Assembly: GCF_003024155.1 (NCBI RefSeq)
Contig: NZ_CP028136.1
Coordinates: forward strand, 248,001-312,000
Direction of reading: 5' to 3'
DNA from: Christiangramia fulva
Lineage (GTDB): Bacteria; Bacteroidota; Bacteroidia; Flavobacteriales; Flavobacteriaceae
DNA length: 64,000 nt
Shown: positions 44,731 to 54,622 of the stretch, piece after piece
Layout of the letters: each line of letters begins with the position of its first letter
How positions within the stretch are numbered: position 1 is the stretch's first letter
The notes under the pieces: model-generated
Told to the model about the DNA's origin: nothing
Databases searched by the model: none
The model's input: only the letters and a program-made list of their open reading frames with translations
Program-made: the position numbers and the translations under genes

Positions 44731-47008
44731 AATTGATATTATAACTAAATTTAATTCCGCCGAAAACATTTCGTGGCTGCCCGGGATAAAAATATCGAGG
44801 TGCAGAACCACCAAAACCAACTGCATTTGGCACGATGCTCGCCGCATAATGTTGATCCAGCAAATTATTTATTCCGAAATTGAAACTTATGAGATAATCC
44901 GTTGTTAACTGCCAGTTATAATTCAGTTTTAAATTAAGTAATTGATAAGGATCGGTATAGCCTGAATTGGCATCATTTAATGCCATTTCTCCAAAAGCCT
45001 GATAATTTAGTGTGCCTGAAAACTGCCGGTAATCTGCATCAATTCCTGTTGTAACCGAATATTCCGGAACGCCGGGAATGGTATTCCCCGAATAATTCTC
45101 GCCGGCATCTACAAAATGATCAAATTTGAAGAAATTGAAATTGCCTTTCAAATAAGGATTTAAACTAAAATCCGAAAAAAATGAAGATCGAAAACTGCCG
45201 AAAAATTCAATTCCGTTGTGATCAGATTTCCCCGCATTTATACCAACATACTGGTCCTGCCCAATCCTTCTTGCCACCAGCAGATTGCTGATCTGGATGG
45301 AGTATAAATTTAACTCGGTGTAAAGTCGATTATTTAGCCAATTCCCTTTAAAACCGACCTCATAATTGATACCAGTTTCGGTTTTTAGATCGGTATTGAT
45401 TTGACCTTCCGGCGTAAGCGTTTCAGCGACTGTAGGTGTAGAGAAACCATGGCTTACCGACGCGTAAAAATTTTTGCCTGCGAAAGCTTCATAGCTCAAA
45501 CCGATTCTTGGCGAAACCACCGGATCAAAACTGTAATTTCCGGACTGGTCTATACCATCATCCGCGAATTCATCATTTAGCCGATAAGAAGTGATATTGA
45601 AATTAATTCCGGTTTCCAGAAGCAGTTTTTCAGAAAGCTCGATGTTCATCTGCGCGAACAGATTTAAATAATTCCTGAATTGCTTATTCAAGCTTAGTCT
45701 ATCGCCCTGAAAGCTTTCCCGGGCTTCAAATTCTTCATAAAGATTTTCAAAAGTTCCCGTTTTATACCACTCGAACATTGTTTCGGCTCCAAAACTTAAT
45801 TCCGAAGGTTTCTTAAAAAAAGAATCTTTATAGTTGAACCTGGTCCTCAATCCAGCCGAATTTCGGTTTTCATCTAAAATATCGAAGGGTCTCGGTTCAT
45901 ATCCATCGCGGGAATTGTAAAATACCGAAGATAGATTGGTCCATTTTTCAGTGAAATCATGCGAGTAAGAAAGTCCGAGTATATATTTTTTGTAAGATTC
46001 ATAGCCCGCCGCCTGATACCAGGTATAAGCCGCTTTTTGAGGATTATTGAGGAAATCATCTCTGTTCAAAGAACTCGGGATGTAAGCTTTGAGATCGGTT
46101 ATTGAGAAAAATGCTGATGTTATATCTCCATTTTCGGCAGTAGCGGTAAGAATCCCACTTCCGTTATAACGATTATAATTATCATTCTGCCTAAAACCAT
46201 CGCTCTTCAGATGGCTCAGATTTATAAAACTAGAAATGTTATTTTTTGTCAATCCGGCCGCGATCCGGGACTTATAAGTATCAAAACTTCCTGCAGAAAA
46301 TTCAGCCTTCAAATTGGAAGCCCTGCCTGTTTGGGTGAACATATTTATTGAACCTCCGAGACCTGCGCCATAAAGTGAAGAAACAGGGCCTTTTACCACT
46401 TCAATTCTATTCAGAAACTCCGGGTCAAAATCGTCTAAAGTGAGCTCCCCTTCAGCCGTGGTAAGCGGAATTCCGTTGATATAAGCCTTGATTTTATTGG
46501 TACTGTACTGCGATCTTGAACCAATTCCGCGGATATTGATCTTATTGGTATTCAATCCGCCCTGGTTCACATAAACACCTGGCACGAAATTTAGATTCTG
46601 AACAAGATTGAAATTATCGGTTTTTTGAAGGTCTTCTGAAGAAATCAAACTTATTGCCGCCGGAGTTTCCCTGATTTTTCGTGGAATATTAGAACTTCTA
46701 AGCACGACTTCTGAAAGAACCGCAATATCTTCCTGCAGATAGATCTTTAAGGCGCGGTTTGAATTTAAAGTAACTGTTTTCTTCTGAAATCCGAGCTTTT
46801 CAAATTGAAGTTCTGCCGGAAATTGTGAAATCCCTATCGTAAAAAATCCATTGGCATCAGAAAAAACAGCTTCTCCTGAAGCCGGATTGCTTACATGCAC
46901 ATTTTCCAGAGGTTCCCCAGAGGAAGCATTAAAAACATAAGCCTTTAGCTGCTGAGCTTTTAGATGAAAGGACAACAATATTAAAGCAAGAAGTAAAATT
47001 TTATTCAA
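44729..47008 (-). CDS. TonB-dependent outer-membrane receptor
   Basis: 759 residues. Signal peptide (FHLKAQ, about 18), then a carboxypeptidase-regulatory-like beta-sandwich (about 20-95), a plug domain (SSNIPRKIRETPAAISLISSEDLQ... to NMFTQTG), and a 22-strand barrel ending FGGIKFSYNIN. Imports siderophores, metals, cofactors or sugars. No SusD partner is adjacent and the domain order is that of siderophore/metal receptors rather than SusC, so a metal chelate is more likely than a glycan. Confidence 0.9.
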   Translation of the reverse strand: MNKILLLALILLSFHLKAQQLKAYVFNASSGEPLENVHVSNPASGEAVFSDANGFFTIGISQFPAELQFEKLGFQKKTVTLNSNRALKIYLQEDIAVLSEVVLRSSNIPRKIRETPAAISLISSEDLQKTDNFNLVQNLNFVPGVYVNQGGLNTNKINIRGIGSRSQYSTNKIKAYINGIPLTTAEGELTLDDFDPEFLNRIEVVKGPVSSLYGAGLGGSINMFTQTGRASNLKAEFSAGSFDTYKSRIAAGLTKNNISSFINLSHLKSDGFRQNDNYNRYNGSGILTATAENGDITSAFFSITDLKAYIPSSLNRDDFLNNPQKAAYTWYQAAGYESYKKYILGLSYSHDFTEKWTNLSSVFYNSRDGYEPRPFDILDENRNSAGLRTRFNYKDSFFKKPSELSFGAETMFEWYKTGTFENLYEEFEARESFQGDRLSLNKQFRNYLNLFAQMNIELSEKLLLETGINFNITSYRLNDEFADDGIDQSGNYSFDPVVSPRIGLSYEAFAGKNFYASVSHGFSTPTVAETLTPEGQINTDLKTETGINYEVGFKGNWLNNRLYTELNLYSIQISNLLVARRIGQDQYVGINAGKSDHNGIEFFGSFRSSFFSDFSLNPYLKGNFNFFKFDHFVDAGENYSGNTIPGVPEYSVTTGIDADYRQFSGTLNYQAFGEMALNDANSGYTDPYQLLNLKLNYNWQLTTDYLISFNFGINNLLDQHYAASIVPNAVGFGGSAPRYFYPGQPRNVFGGIKFSYNIN

Positions 47009-47207
47009 AAGTGTTTCTTTTTCGCAGGTTTTTCCGAAAGTAACACAAAACCGGTCATCCCCAAAATCAGACTCCGCTTTTCTATTTAAGGAGCTTACAG
47101 TAATTAATTCTTCTTTAACTTTTCGAAAAATTGAAGATAAAAGGATGCGCTTTGGCTCTTCTCAGACTTTTTAGTTAAGTTTACAGATACATTTTTCAGA
47201 AAATTTT

Positions 47208-48959
47208 ATGAAAAAACTGTGGTTGGTATTGGGGATTGCAATCAGCCTGGTGGCCTGTGATCTCTCCAAATATAAGCTCGTAAAGGAATATGATTTTGAA
47301 ACTCAATTCGAGAAATCGGGAGGTACCGAAACCGCCACTTACGAAGAAACCATTGCTTTTTATAAGCAGCTGGCAGATGCCTATCCAACTATAACACTTG
47401 AAGAAATTGGAGAAACCGACAGCGGGCTTCCTCTTCATCTTGCCATTTATAATCCTACCGGCGAAACTGATCTTAAAAAAATAAAAAAAACGCATAGCAT
47501 CATGCTTATCAACAACGGGATCCATCCGGGGGAAAGCGATGGGATCGATGCTACCATGATGCTTTTTCGCGATCTTGCCGGCGACTCAATACCTTCTCCT
47601 AAAAATGTTTTGATTGCGACCATTCCTATTTATAATGTTGGAGGTGCGCTCAACAGGAATTCCAACACCCGTACCAATCAAAATGGCCCGAAAGAATATG
47701 GTTTTAGAGGTAATGCCCGCAACTATGATCTTAATCGCGATTTCAGTAAAGCCGATACCAAAAACACAAAATCTTTTTATAAGATCTTTCACAAACTGGA
47801 TCCTGATGTTTTTATCGATAATCATGTGAGCAATGGAGCTGATTATCAGTATTCACTTACCCATTTGTTTACGCAACATAATAAAATGGGTGGAAATCTG
47901 GGCAAGTACATAGAAAACACCCTGCGTCCTGCTCTTGAAGATTCCTTAAAGAAAAAAAACTGGGATATCACGCCTTATGTGAACGTTTTCAATGAAGTTC
48001 CCGAAAAAGGCTTCTCGCAGTTCATGGATTATCCCCGCTATTCAACCGGCTACACCACTCTCTGGAACACTTTGGGAATGATGGTGGAAACCCATATGCT
48101 CAAACCTTACAAAAAACGTGTTCTGGGAACTTATGAGTTGATGCGTTCCATGATAAATATCACCGACAATCAATCATCCATTATAAAAGACCTTCGCAAT
48201 CAGGCACACCGCAAGTATTTAACCGATAGGAATTATCCCATACAGTTTGAAGTGGACAAAGAAAATCCCACCAAACGAGAATTTAAAGGTTATGAAGGGG
48301 AACAAATAACCAGTGAAGTCACCGGGAAGAAACGTTTAAAATACAATCGCGACAAGCCTTTCACCAAAGAAATTGAATATTACAATAATTTTAAGCCTAC
48401 CAAAGAAATTGAAATTCCGCGTGCCTACATCGTGCCTCAGGGATGGTGGCAGGTTATTGAACGCCTTAAATTAAACGATATTCAAATGGAACCGATCGCC
48501 CAGGATACGGTAATTAAAGTAGAAGTCTATCATATTGATGACTTTAAAACCAGCGACAAGCCTTTTGAAGGCCATTATCTTCACAGCGACACCAAAGTGA
48601 CAAAATCGACGAAAAATGTACATTTTAGAAAAGGAGATTATCTTATCACCACTTTCCAGGATGGCGCCAGGTATTTGATAGAAACCTTAGAGCCGGAAGC
48701 AGTAGATTCATTCTTTAACTGGAATTTTTTCGACACCATTCTTCAGCAAAAAGAAGGATTTTCACCCTATGTTTTTGAAGATGTCGCCGCACAGCTTTTG
48801 GAAGACGATGCCGAACTTAAAAAGGAATTTGAAGAAAAGAAGCGCAAAGATCCCGATTTCAGAAATAACTCGTATGAGCAGCTTGATTGGTTGCACAAAC
48901 ACTCCAAATATTATGAAAAAGCGCATTTACGCTACCCAATCTTTCGCCTCCCCCGTTAA
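47208..48959 (+). CDS. M14-family zinc carboxypeptidase, lipoprotein
   Basis: 583 residues. The lipobox SLVAC (Cys17) precedes a peptidase M14 domain. Zinc ligands are His106 and Glu109 in HPGE and His206 in IDNHV; the catalytic Glu is Glu294 in MMVETH. The C-terminal half (about 310-583) is family-specific and beta-rich. Removes C-terminal residues, or cleaves cell-wall or protein fragments outside the cell. The last 33 nt overlap the convergent Nudix gene. Confidence 0.88.
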   Translation: MKKLWLVLGIAISLVACDLSKYKLVKEYDFETQFEKSGGTETATYEETIAFYKQLADAYPTITLEEIGETDSGLPLHLAIYNPTGETDLKKIKKTHSIMLINNGIHPGESDGIDATMMLFRDLAGDSIPSPKNVLIATIPIYNVGGALNRNSNTRTNQNGPKEYGFRGNARNYDLNRDFSKADTKNTKSFYKIFHKLDPDVFIDNHVSNGADYQYSLTHLFTQHNKMGGNLGKYIENTLRPALEDSLKKKNWDITPYVNVFNEVPEKGFSQFMDYPRYSTGYTTLWNTLGMMVETHMLKPYKKRVLGTYELMRSMINITDNQSSIIKDLRNQAHRKYLTDRNYPIQFEVDKENPTKREFKGYEGEQITSEVTGKKRLKYNRDKPFTKEIEYYNNFKPTKEIEIPRAYIVPQGWWQVIERLKLNDIQMEPIAQDTVIKVEVYHIDDFKTSDKPFEGHYLHSDTKVTKSTKNVHFRKGDYLITTFQDGARYLIETLEPEAVDSFFNWNFFDTILQQKEGFSPYVFEDVAAQLLEDDAELKKEFEEKKRKDPDFRNNSYEQLDWLHKHSKYYEKAHLRYPIFRLPR

Positions 48960-49550
48960 GTATTCTTCCGGAAATAACATTTTAATGTTGGCGTAGGACT
49001 TCAAAAGCGCTTTTCGGGTTTTTTTAAAATCTTTCCACTTCACTTTTTTTATGCCCTCGCTTTCTTCCGGAATAAGTTCACCATCATACTCGCTGTACAT
49101 TTCATACCAGTAGGTTTCCTTTAATCTGAATTTGCCCTTACGCTTAAAAACATGGTAGGTTTTGGTGATGAATTTGGTGATTTTAAGCTCTTTCACACCT
49201 GTTTCCTCTTCCACTTCACGTAAGGCACCTTCTTCAAGGCCCTCATTTTTCTCGATTTTACCCTTCGGAAGATCCCAGCGATTATTTCTATAAATAAAAA
49301 GAATTTCCTTCTGCGGATTTAACACCATACCTCCGGCGGCAGTAACTACCTTGATCTTCTTAAAAAGGTATCGCAAAAGCTTTTGTTCATCAGGATGATA
49401 AAGGTTCACATATCTTAGCTTCCCCTTGATAATTCTCTTGATCACCTTCTTAAGGCGAACTGTTTTTATAGGAAAAGATGTATATTTCTCATCGATTTCT
49501 TTTTCGGTTGAGAGAATTATGGGAATATCATTTACAAAAACTTTATACAT
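48927..49550 (-). CDS. Nudix hydrolase
   Basis: 207 residues. The Nudix box is G-x5-E-x7-REVEEETGV within GKIEKNEGLEEGALREVEEETGV. The N-terminal ~70 residues (MYKVFVNDIPIILSTEK...) are an added domain common in Bacteroidota homologues. Hydrolyses nucleoside diphosphate derivatives; substrate unknown. Divergent from pyrE, eight bases apart start to start, and overlapping the 3' end of the M14 gene. Confidence 0.88.
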   Translation of the reverse strand: MYKVFVNDIPIILSTEKEIDEKYTSFPIKTVRLKKVIKRIIKGKLRYVNLYHPDEQKLLRYLFKKIKVVTAAGGMVLNPQKEILFIYRNNRWDLPKGKIEKNEGLEEGALREVEEETGVKELKITKFITKTYHVFKRKGKFRLKETYWYEMYSEYDGELIPEESEGIKKVKWKDFKKTRKALLKSYANIKMLFPEEYLTGEAKDWVA

Positions 49551-49558
49551 TTGTAGCT

Positions 49559-50206
49559 ATGATTTTGAATAAGGAAACAGCTAAGAAAACTGCTGAACTT
49601 TTATTGCAAATTAAAGCAATAAAATTAGAACCACAAGAACCCTTTACATGGGCCAGTGGCTGGAAATCGCCAATTTACTGCGATAATCGCATCATCCTTT
49701 CCTACCCGATGATCCGAAATTACGTACGGGAGCATTTTGCAAAACAAATTGAAGAAAAATACGGTAAACCCGATGTTATTGCTGCTGTGGCAACAGGAGC
49801 GATCGGGGTTGGAATGCTGGTAGCCGAGTATTTGAGCCTGCCCTTCATCTACGTGCGACCCGAGCCCAAAGGTCATGGACGAAAAAATCAGATTGAAGGA
49901 AATTTGGAAGAAGGCCAGACGGTTGTAGTGGTTGAAGACCTCATTAGTACGGGAAACAGCTCACTTAACGCCGTTAAAGCGCTGAAGGAAGCGGGAGCAA
50001 ATGTAAAAGGTATGTTTGCCATTTTCACCTACGGATTTAAAACTTCAACTGAAAATTTCAAAAATGCTGAAATTGATCTTTTCACACTTAGTGATTATGA
50101 TCACCTCATCGAAACAGCGCAAAAAACTAATTATATCAACATAGAAGAAGCAGGGATTTTGCGGAAATGGCGAGAAAATCCTTCCAACTGGAAAGTGAAA
50201 GCATGA
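49559..50206 (+). CDS. pyrE: Orotate phosphoribosyltransferase
   Basis: About 215 residues from the ATG at 49559; the longer frame from 49478 crosses the Nudix start and is spurious. Converts orotate and PRPP to OMP in pyrimidine synthesis. The PRPP motif VVVVEDLISTGNSS and GWKSPIYCDNR are intact. The stop overlaps the next ATG (ATGA). Confidence 0.94.
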   Translation: MILNKETAKKTAELLLQIKAIKLEPQEPFTWASGWKSPIYCDNRIILSYPMIRNYVREHFAKQIEEKYGKPDVIAAVATGAIGVGMLVAEYLSLPFIYVRPEPKGHGRKNQIEGNLEEGQTVVVVEDLISTGNSSLNAVKALKEAGANVKGMFAIFTYGFKTSTENFKNAEIDLFTLSDYDHLIETAQKTNYINIEEAGILRKWRENPSNWKVKA

Positions 50207-50595
50207 AATTAGAAAGTCCGAAGGTTAAAACCAGTAAAAGCCAGGAAGAAATGTTCGAATTCCTGACGAACGTTCATAATTATGAACAACTTATGCCTAC
50301 AAGTAAGGAGAATTTTGAAGCGATCTCTAATGATACTTTTTTGTTTCAGTTAAAAGGAATGCCTGAAATAAGGCTGAAAATTACCGAAACTAAAAAGCCC
50401 GAGTTGGTAGTTTTAGGTTCCACTTCAGATAAATTTCCGTTTCACCTGAATATTTTTATTTCAGGATCTGGAGTAAATGAAAGCGAAGTTTTTATGAATT
50501 TCGAAGGAAACTTTAATCCTATGATGAGCATGATGATCAAAAAACCGCTTCAGAAATTCATTGACACCCTGAGTGAGAATGCCGCAAAGTTGTAA
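50203..50595 (+). CDS. SRPBCC-fold protein coupled to pyrE
   Basis: About 130 residues from the ATG at 50203, which overlaps the pyrE stop by 3 nt and is preferred over the earlier start at 50167. Predicted START/SRPBCC fold (KTSKSQEEMFEFLTNVHNYEQLMP... PLQKFIDTLSENAAKL). Ligand unknown. Conserved next to pyrE in flavobacteria, as I recall. Confidence 0.75.
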   Translation: MKLESPKVKTSKSQEEMFEFLTNVHNYEQLMPTSKENFEAISNDTFLFQLKGMPEIRLKITETKKPELVVLGSTSDKFPFHLNIFISGSGVNESEVFMNFEGNFNPMMSMMIKKPLQKFIDTLSENAAKL

Positions 50596-50617
50596 AAAAT
50601 AAGATCAGAACTTATTG

Positions 50618-50643
50618 AAGCCGGGAGAAATTCCGGCTTTTTT
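50618..50643. terminator. Intrinsic terminator
   Basis: AAGCCGG (50618-50624) pairs with CCGGCTT (50633-50639), followed by a T-run that touches the birA stop codon. It ends the pyrE transcript. Confidence 0.8.
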
Positions 50644-51373
50644 AATATAAAAGCTGGATTTCCTTAAGATCGAAAGTCCGAAAAACCGCATCCTCTATTT
50701 CCAGATTTAATTTTCCTTCAGTGGTAACGCCGCGAATAATCCCATTGATTCTATCTCCTGAAGGAAGTTCAAAAGCCGAAACCTGGTTGAGACGGAACAT
50801 ATTTTCAGCATATTTTTCAAGTAATTCGGTTTCATCAGCCAATGGCAAATCTTTCAGTTTTTCGTCAATTTTCAATAGTAAAATGTTCAGCAATTCATCG
50901 AGATCATATTTTTTTCCGGTAAGGCTAAAGAGAGAACCCGCGGCGGGTAAATCCTTAAAATCCTTCTGATTCACATTGAGCCCAATACCGATGATACTTG
51001 CGGCTATACGGCTATTGTTAATAATATTTTCAATAAGAATACCTCCAATTTTCTTTTTGGCTGACAGAATGTCGTTTGGCCATTTTACTTTCAGGTTTGG
51101 TATTTTAAAGTCAAAGAGAGTTTCGACTACGACAAGAGAAACCGTTGCACTGAGTAAAAAATTACGCGAAAAATTCAATTTTTCATGGGGATACAAAACA
51201 CTAAAAGTGAGATTCTCACCGGGTTTTGATAACCAGGCTGAACCTCGCTGGCCCCTACCCCTTGTTTGATGATGGGCCTGAACACAAACAGGTTCTGTAC
51301 CAGCACCGGGCTCGTAAAACTTCCTTACAAAGGAATTAGTTGAATCAATGGCATTAACTTTGATTATACGCAT
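50642..51373 (-). CDS. birA: Biotin--[acetyl-CoA carboxylase] ligase
   Basis: 243 residues. Activates biotin and attaches it to carboxylase carrier protein. The biotin loop TRGRGQRGSAW and KWPNDI are seen, with the C-terminal SH3-like cap. No N-terminal helix-turn-helix, so it is the monofunctional, non-regulatory form. Confidence 0.93.
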   Translation of the reverse strand: MRIIKVNAIDSTNSFVRKFYEPGAGTEPVCVQAHHQTRGRGQRGSAWLSKPGENLTFSVLYPHEKLNFSRNFLLSATVSLVVVETLFDFKIPNLKVKWPNDILSAKKKIGGILIENIINNSRIAASIIGIGLNVNQKDFKDLPAAGSLFSLTGKKYDLDELLNILLLKIDEKLKDLPLADETELLEKYAENMFRLNQVSAFELPSGDRINGIIRGVTTEGKLNLEIEDAVFRTFDLKEIQLLY

Positions 51374-51440
51374 ATGAAATGGAATACTAATGAGGCGTTA
51401 AATCTTGTGTTAACAATCTCAAAAAAAGAGCAAAAAATGA

Positions 51441-51448
51441 TAAATTTG
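51441..51448 (+). promoter_or_regulatory. Putative -7 promoter element of rsfS-ftsH
   Basis: TAAATTTG matches TAnnTTTG and lies 18 nt before the rsfS start codon. No clear -33 box. Confidence 0.5.
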
Positions 51449-51466
51449 CGTAAATAAAAAAATTTA

Positions 51467-51838
51467 ATGGCAAAAAAGGAAAAGAACAGCGATCAACTTA
51501 TTGCACATATTATAAAAGGGATAGAGGAAGTAAAGGGAAATGACATTGATATCCTGGACCTTAGAGAAATTGAAAATACAGTCTGCGACTATTTTATTAT
51601 CTGCAACGGAACTTCCAACACACAGGTAAACGCCATAGTAAACTCCATACAAAAAACCGTTAGTAAAAACCTGAAAGACAAACCCTGGCACATTGAAGGT
51701 AGCGACAATGCCGAATGGGTTTTGATGGATTATGTAAACGTGGTTGTACATGTTTTCCAGAAACATATCAGGGAATTTTACGATATTGAAAGTCTGTGGG
51801 GGGACGCAAAGATAACCTCCATAGAAACCAGTTATTAA
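51467..51838 (+). CDS. rsfS: Ribosomal silencing factor RsfS
   Basis: 123 residues, Iojap/YbeB family (LIAHIIKGIEEVKGNDIDILDLREIENTVCDYFIICNGTSNTQV... WVLMDYVNVVVHVF). Binds uL14 on the 50S subunit and blocks subunit joining during starvation. Directly upstream of ftsH. Confidence 0.93.
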   Translation: MAKKEKNSDQLIAHIIKGIEEVKGNDIDILDLREIENTVCDYFIICNGTSNTQVNAIVNSIQKTVSKNLKDKPWHIEGSDNAEWVLMDYVNVVVHVFQKHIREFYDIESLWGDAKITSIETSY

Positions 51839-51862
51839 AATCTAAATTTTTAGCTTTACAGA

Positions 51863-53926
51863 ATGGCGAATCAGAAACCAAAGAAAAAATTGGATCCCAG
51901 AAAACCTAAATTCAGTGCCTACTGGATTTATGCGGCGATCATCATTATATTTTTAGGCATTAATTTCTTCGGAGGGGGTGGCTTTTCAGAGCCTGCCAAA
52001 ACAAATCCTGCCGAGTTCAAAGAAATGTTGAAAAATGGTGATGTCAAGAAAGTGGAGATCATCAATAAAAATCAGGCTAAGGTATATCTTACCGAAGAAG
52101 CCAAACAAAAAGAAGTTCATAAGAAAAATATTAGTCCGGAGCTGTTTCCGGCAGGAGACACCCCTGCCTATAGTTTTCAGTTTGGTGATCTTCAGAATTT
52201 CGAGAATGACATTAATGAAATAAAGAAGGAAAATAATTTAGACACCGTTGTTACCTACGACACATCCAGTGATGTGCTGGGAGAATTGTTTTGGGCACTT
52301 CTCCCCTTTTTACTGATTATTGGTGTGTGGATATTTATTATGCGGAAAATGAGCTCGGGAGCCGGTGGAGGCGCAGGCGGTCAGATTTTCAATATCGGAA
52401 AATCCAAAGCCAAACTTTTTGACCAGAACACCGATGTGAAAACTTCTTTTAAAGATGTTGCCGGACTTGAAGGCGCCAAGGAAGAAGTGCAGGAAATTGT
52501 AGATTTCCTGAAACAGCCCGAAAAGTATACGGCCCTTGGTGGTAAAATTCCGAAGGGAGCATTACTTGTAGGCCCTCCAGGAACAGGAAAAACTTTATTG
52601 GCAAAAGCCGTTGCAGGTGAAGCCAAAGTACCTTTTTTCTCACTTTCAGGTTCAGATTTCGTGGAAATGTTCGTGGGTGTAGGTGCTTCAAGAGTGCGTG
52701 ATCTTTTTAAACAAGCCAAAGAAAAATCACCTTCCATCATATTTATCGATGAGATCGATGCTATTGGTAGAGCGCGTGGGAAAAGTAATTTTTCAGGATC
52801 GAATGACGAACGTGAGAACACCCTGAACCAGCTTTTAACCGAAATGGATGGTTTTGGCACTAATACAAATGTGATTGTTGTCGCAGCGACCAACCGTGCC
52901 GACGTGCTGGATAAAGCATTGATGCGTGCCGGGCGTTTTGACCGTCAGATCTATGTTGACCTGCCCGATCTAAGAGAAAGAAAAGAAATATTTGAAGTTC
53001 ACCTGAAGCCACTGAAAAAAGTCTCTGACGAGCTTGACATTGAATTTTTAGCAAAACAAACACCCGGATTCTCAGGAGCTGATATCGCTAATGTTTGTAA
53101 CGAAGCAGCTTTGATAGCGGCAAGAAAAGGAAATAAGGCAGTGGGAAAACAAGATTTTCTCGATGCTGTAGACCGAATTGTTGGCGGTCTTGAGAAGAAA
53201 AATAAGATCATTACCCCTGAAGAGAAAAAGGCGATCGCCTTCCATGAAGCCGGCCACGCTACTGTAAGTTGGATGCTTGAACATGCTGCTCCACTGGTGA
53301 AAGTGACCATCGTTCCCCGCGGACAGTCGCTGGGTGCTGCCTGGTACCTGCCGGAAGAGCGATTAATCGTAAGGCCTGAACAAATGCTGGATGAAATGTG
53401 TGCTGCCCTGGGTGGTCGTGCTGCTGAAAAGGTCATTTTCAATAAGATTTCAACAGGAGCACTTAGCGACCTTGAAAAAGTCACCAAGCAGGCTCGTGCC
53501 ATGGTGACCATTTATGGATTGAATGATGCCGTAGGAAACCTGACATATTACGATTCCAGCGGACAAAGCGAATATAATTTCACCAAACCTTATAGTGAAA
53601 AGACTTCAGAACTTATAGATAAAGAAATTTCAAATCTTATAGAAAGTCAGTATCAACGAGCGGTTGACCTTCTTTCTCATAATAAAGATAAGCTTACGCA
53701 ATTAGCTGAAATTCTTCTGGACAAAGAAGTAATCTTCAAAGATGACCTTGAAAAGATCTTCGGAAAACGTCCTTTTGACGAAGAAAAAGAAGAAGGAAAA
53801 CCACTGAAGGAGAAAAATAAGCTGAAAGATGCTGAGGCTTCCAAAAATGGCAAAGAAGTTAAATCTTCAAAAGATAAAGACAGTGAAGATGAAGAAGTAA
53901 CCGAAAACGATTCGGTTAATAAATAG
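51863..53926 (+). CDS. ftsH: ATP-dependent zinc metalloprotease FtsH
   Basis: 687 residues. Two transmembrane helices (about 20-35 and 141-160) bracket a periplasmic domain. The AAA+ module has Walker A GPPGTGKT (237-244), Walker B IIFIDEID and arginine fingers in MRAGRFDR. The M41 protease has the zinc motif HEAGH (461-465). The acidic/lysine C-terminal tail (about 640-687) is low-complexity. Degrades membrane and short-lived regulatory proteins. Confidence 0.97.
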   Translation: MANQKPKKKLDPRKPKFSAYWIYAAIIIIFLGINFFGGGGFSEPAKTNPAEFKEMLKNGDVKKVEIINKNQAKVYLTEEAKQKEVHKKNISPELFPAGDTPAYSFQFGDLQNFENDINEIKKENNLDTVVTYDTSSDVLGELFWALLPFLLIIGVWIFIMRKMSSGAGGGAGGQIFNIGKSKAKLFDQNTDVKTSFKDVAGLEGAKEEVQEIVDFLKQPEKYTALGGKIPKGALLVGPPGTGKTLLAKAVAGEAKVPFFSLSGSDFVEMFVGVGASRVRDLFKQAKEKSPSIIFIDEIDAIGRARGKSNFSGSNDERENTLNQLLTEMDGFGTNTNVIVVAATNRADVLDKALMRAGRFDRQIYVDLPDLRERKEIFEVHLKPLKKVSDELDIEFLAKQTPGFSGADIANVCNEAALIAARKGNKAVGKQDFLDAVDRIVGGLEKKNKIITPEEKKAIAFHEAGHATVSWMLEHAAPLVKVTIVPRGQSLGAAWYLPEERLIVRPEQMLDEMCAALGGRAAEKVIFNKISTGALSDLEKVTKQARAMVTIYGLNDAVGNLTYYDSSGQSEYNFTKPYSEKTSELIDKEISNLIESQYQRAVDLLSHNKDKLTQLAEILLDKEVIFKDDLEKIFGKRPFDEEKEEGKPLKEKNKLKDAEASKNGKEVKSSKDKDSEDEEVTENDSVNK

Positions 53927-53941
53927 TGTAGAAATCATTTT

Positions 53942-53982
53942 AAAAAATCTCAAATTCAACATTCGTTAATTTGAGATTTTTT
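53942..53982 (+). terminator. ftsH terminator overlapping the next promoter
   Basis: A perfect 15-bp stem (53942-53956 with 53968-53982) with a T-run at its 3' side. The -7 element TAAATTTG of the LUD gene begins in the last base of the stem. Confidence 0.8.
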
Positions 53983-53989
53983 AAATTTG
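53982..53989 (+). promoter_or_regulatory. Putative -7 promoter element of the LUD-cdsA-psd operon
   Basis: TAAATTTG matches TAnnTTTG and lies 20 nt before the LUD start codon. It overlaps the base of the ftsH terminator. Confidence 0.5.
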
Positions 53990-54009
53990 GTAAAATGACA
54001 TAAGACTCT

Positions 54010-54621
54010 ATGAATCTATTCAAGAGGTTTCTTAATCCGAAGTCCAAATCAGACGAGGAGAAGGATGTACCTGAAAACGCTGAACGGGGCAAGTATATGC
54101 CGGAGGTGAAATTACCTACCGATGAGCGTTTTATGATGAATTTCAAGAACAATGGAGGCAAGTTTTTATATTGTATCGATAACTCGGAAATAAAGGAGGC
54201 CTTTGACAATATCCTGATGGAAAATGATTGGTATGAAAAGGAATGTTGCTGCTTCGATAAGAATCTAATCAATAAATTCGACGGTTTCAATCTGAAATTC
54301 AACCATTCTGCAAATGCCGAATTTTTTCTTTCTACCTGTGAATTTTTAGTCGCAAATGACGGGAGTATTTTAATTTCTTCCAACCAGATTAAGGAACGCA
54401 AATTGCACGATCTTCCTTCCAATTTTGTGATACTTTCCTCTACGAGCCAGCTTATAGATACCATAGGCGAAGGCCTTAGAGGCATCAAATTCAGGAATAG
54501 ACAGCAAATTCCTTCCAATATCACCACGATCAAAAATTTCGAAACAAAGAAAGAGGGAGATTTTATGAGTTACGGAAGTAGTACAAAAAATCTATATTTG
54601 CTGCTACTGGAAGATCTGTAA
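54010..54621 (+). CDS. LUD-domain (LutC/YkgG-like) protein
   Basis: 203 residues. The C-terminal part (FFLSTCEFLVANDGSILISSNQIKERKLHDLPSNFVILSSTSQLIDTIGEGL) matches the LUD fold of LutC-type lactate-utilisation proteins. LutA and LutB are absent here and the gene leads a phospholipid operon, ending one base before cdsA. Its role in this setting is unknown. Confidence 0.75.
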   Translation: MNLFKRFLNPKSKSDEEKDVPENAERGKYMPEVKLPTDERFMMNFKNNGGKFLYCIDNSEIKEAFDNILMENDWYEKECCCFDKNLINKFDGFNLKFNHSANAEFFLSTCEFLVANDGSILISSNQIKERKLHDLPSNFVILSSTSQLIDTIGEGLRGIKFRNRQQIPSNITTIKNFETKKEGDFMSYGSSTKNLYLLLLEDL

Positions 54622-54622
54622 T

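Noticed and set aside
49478..49558. 27-residue extension of pyrE
   Set aside because: It overlaps the divergent Nudix coding start and has no similarity to the family. ATG 49559 fits the usual PyrE length.
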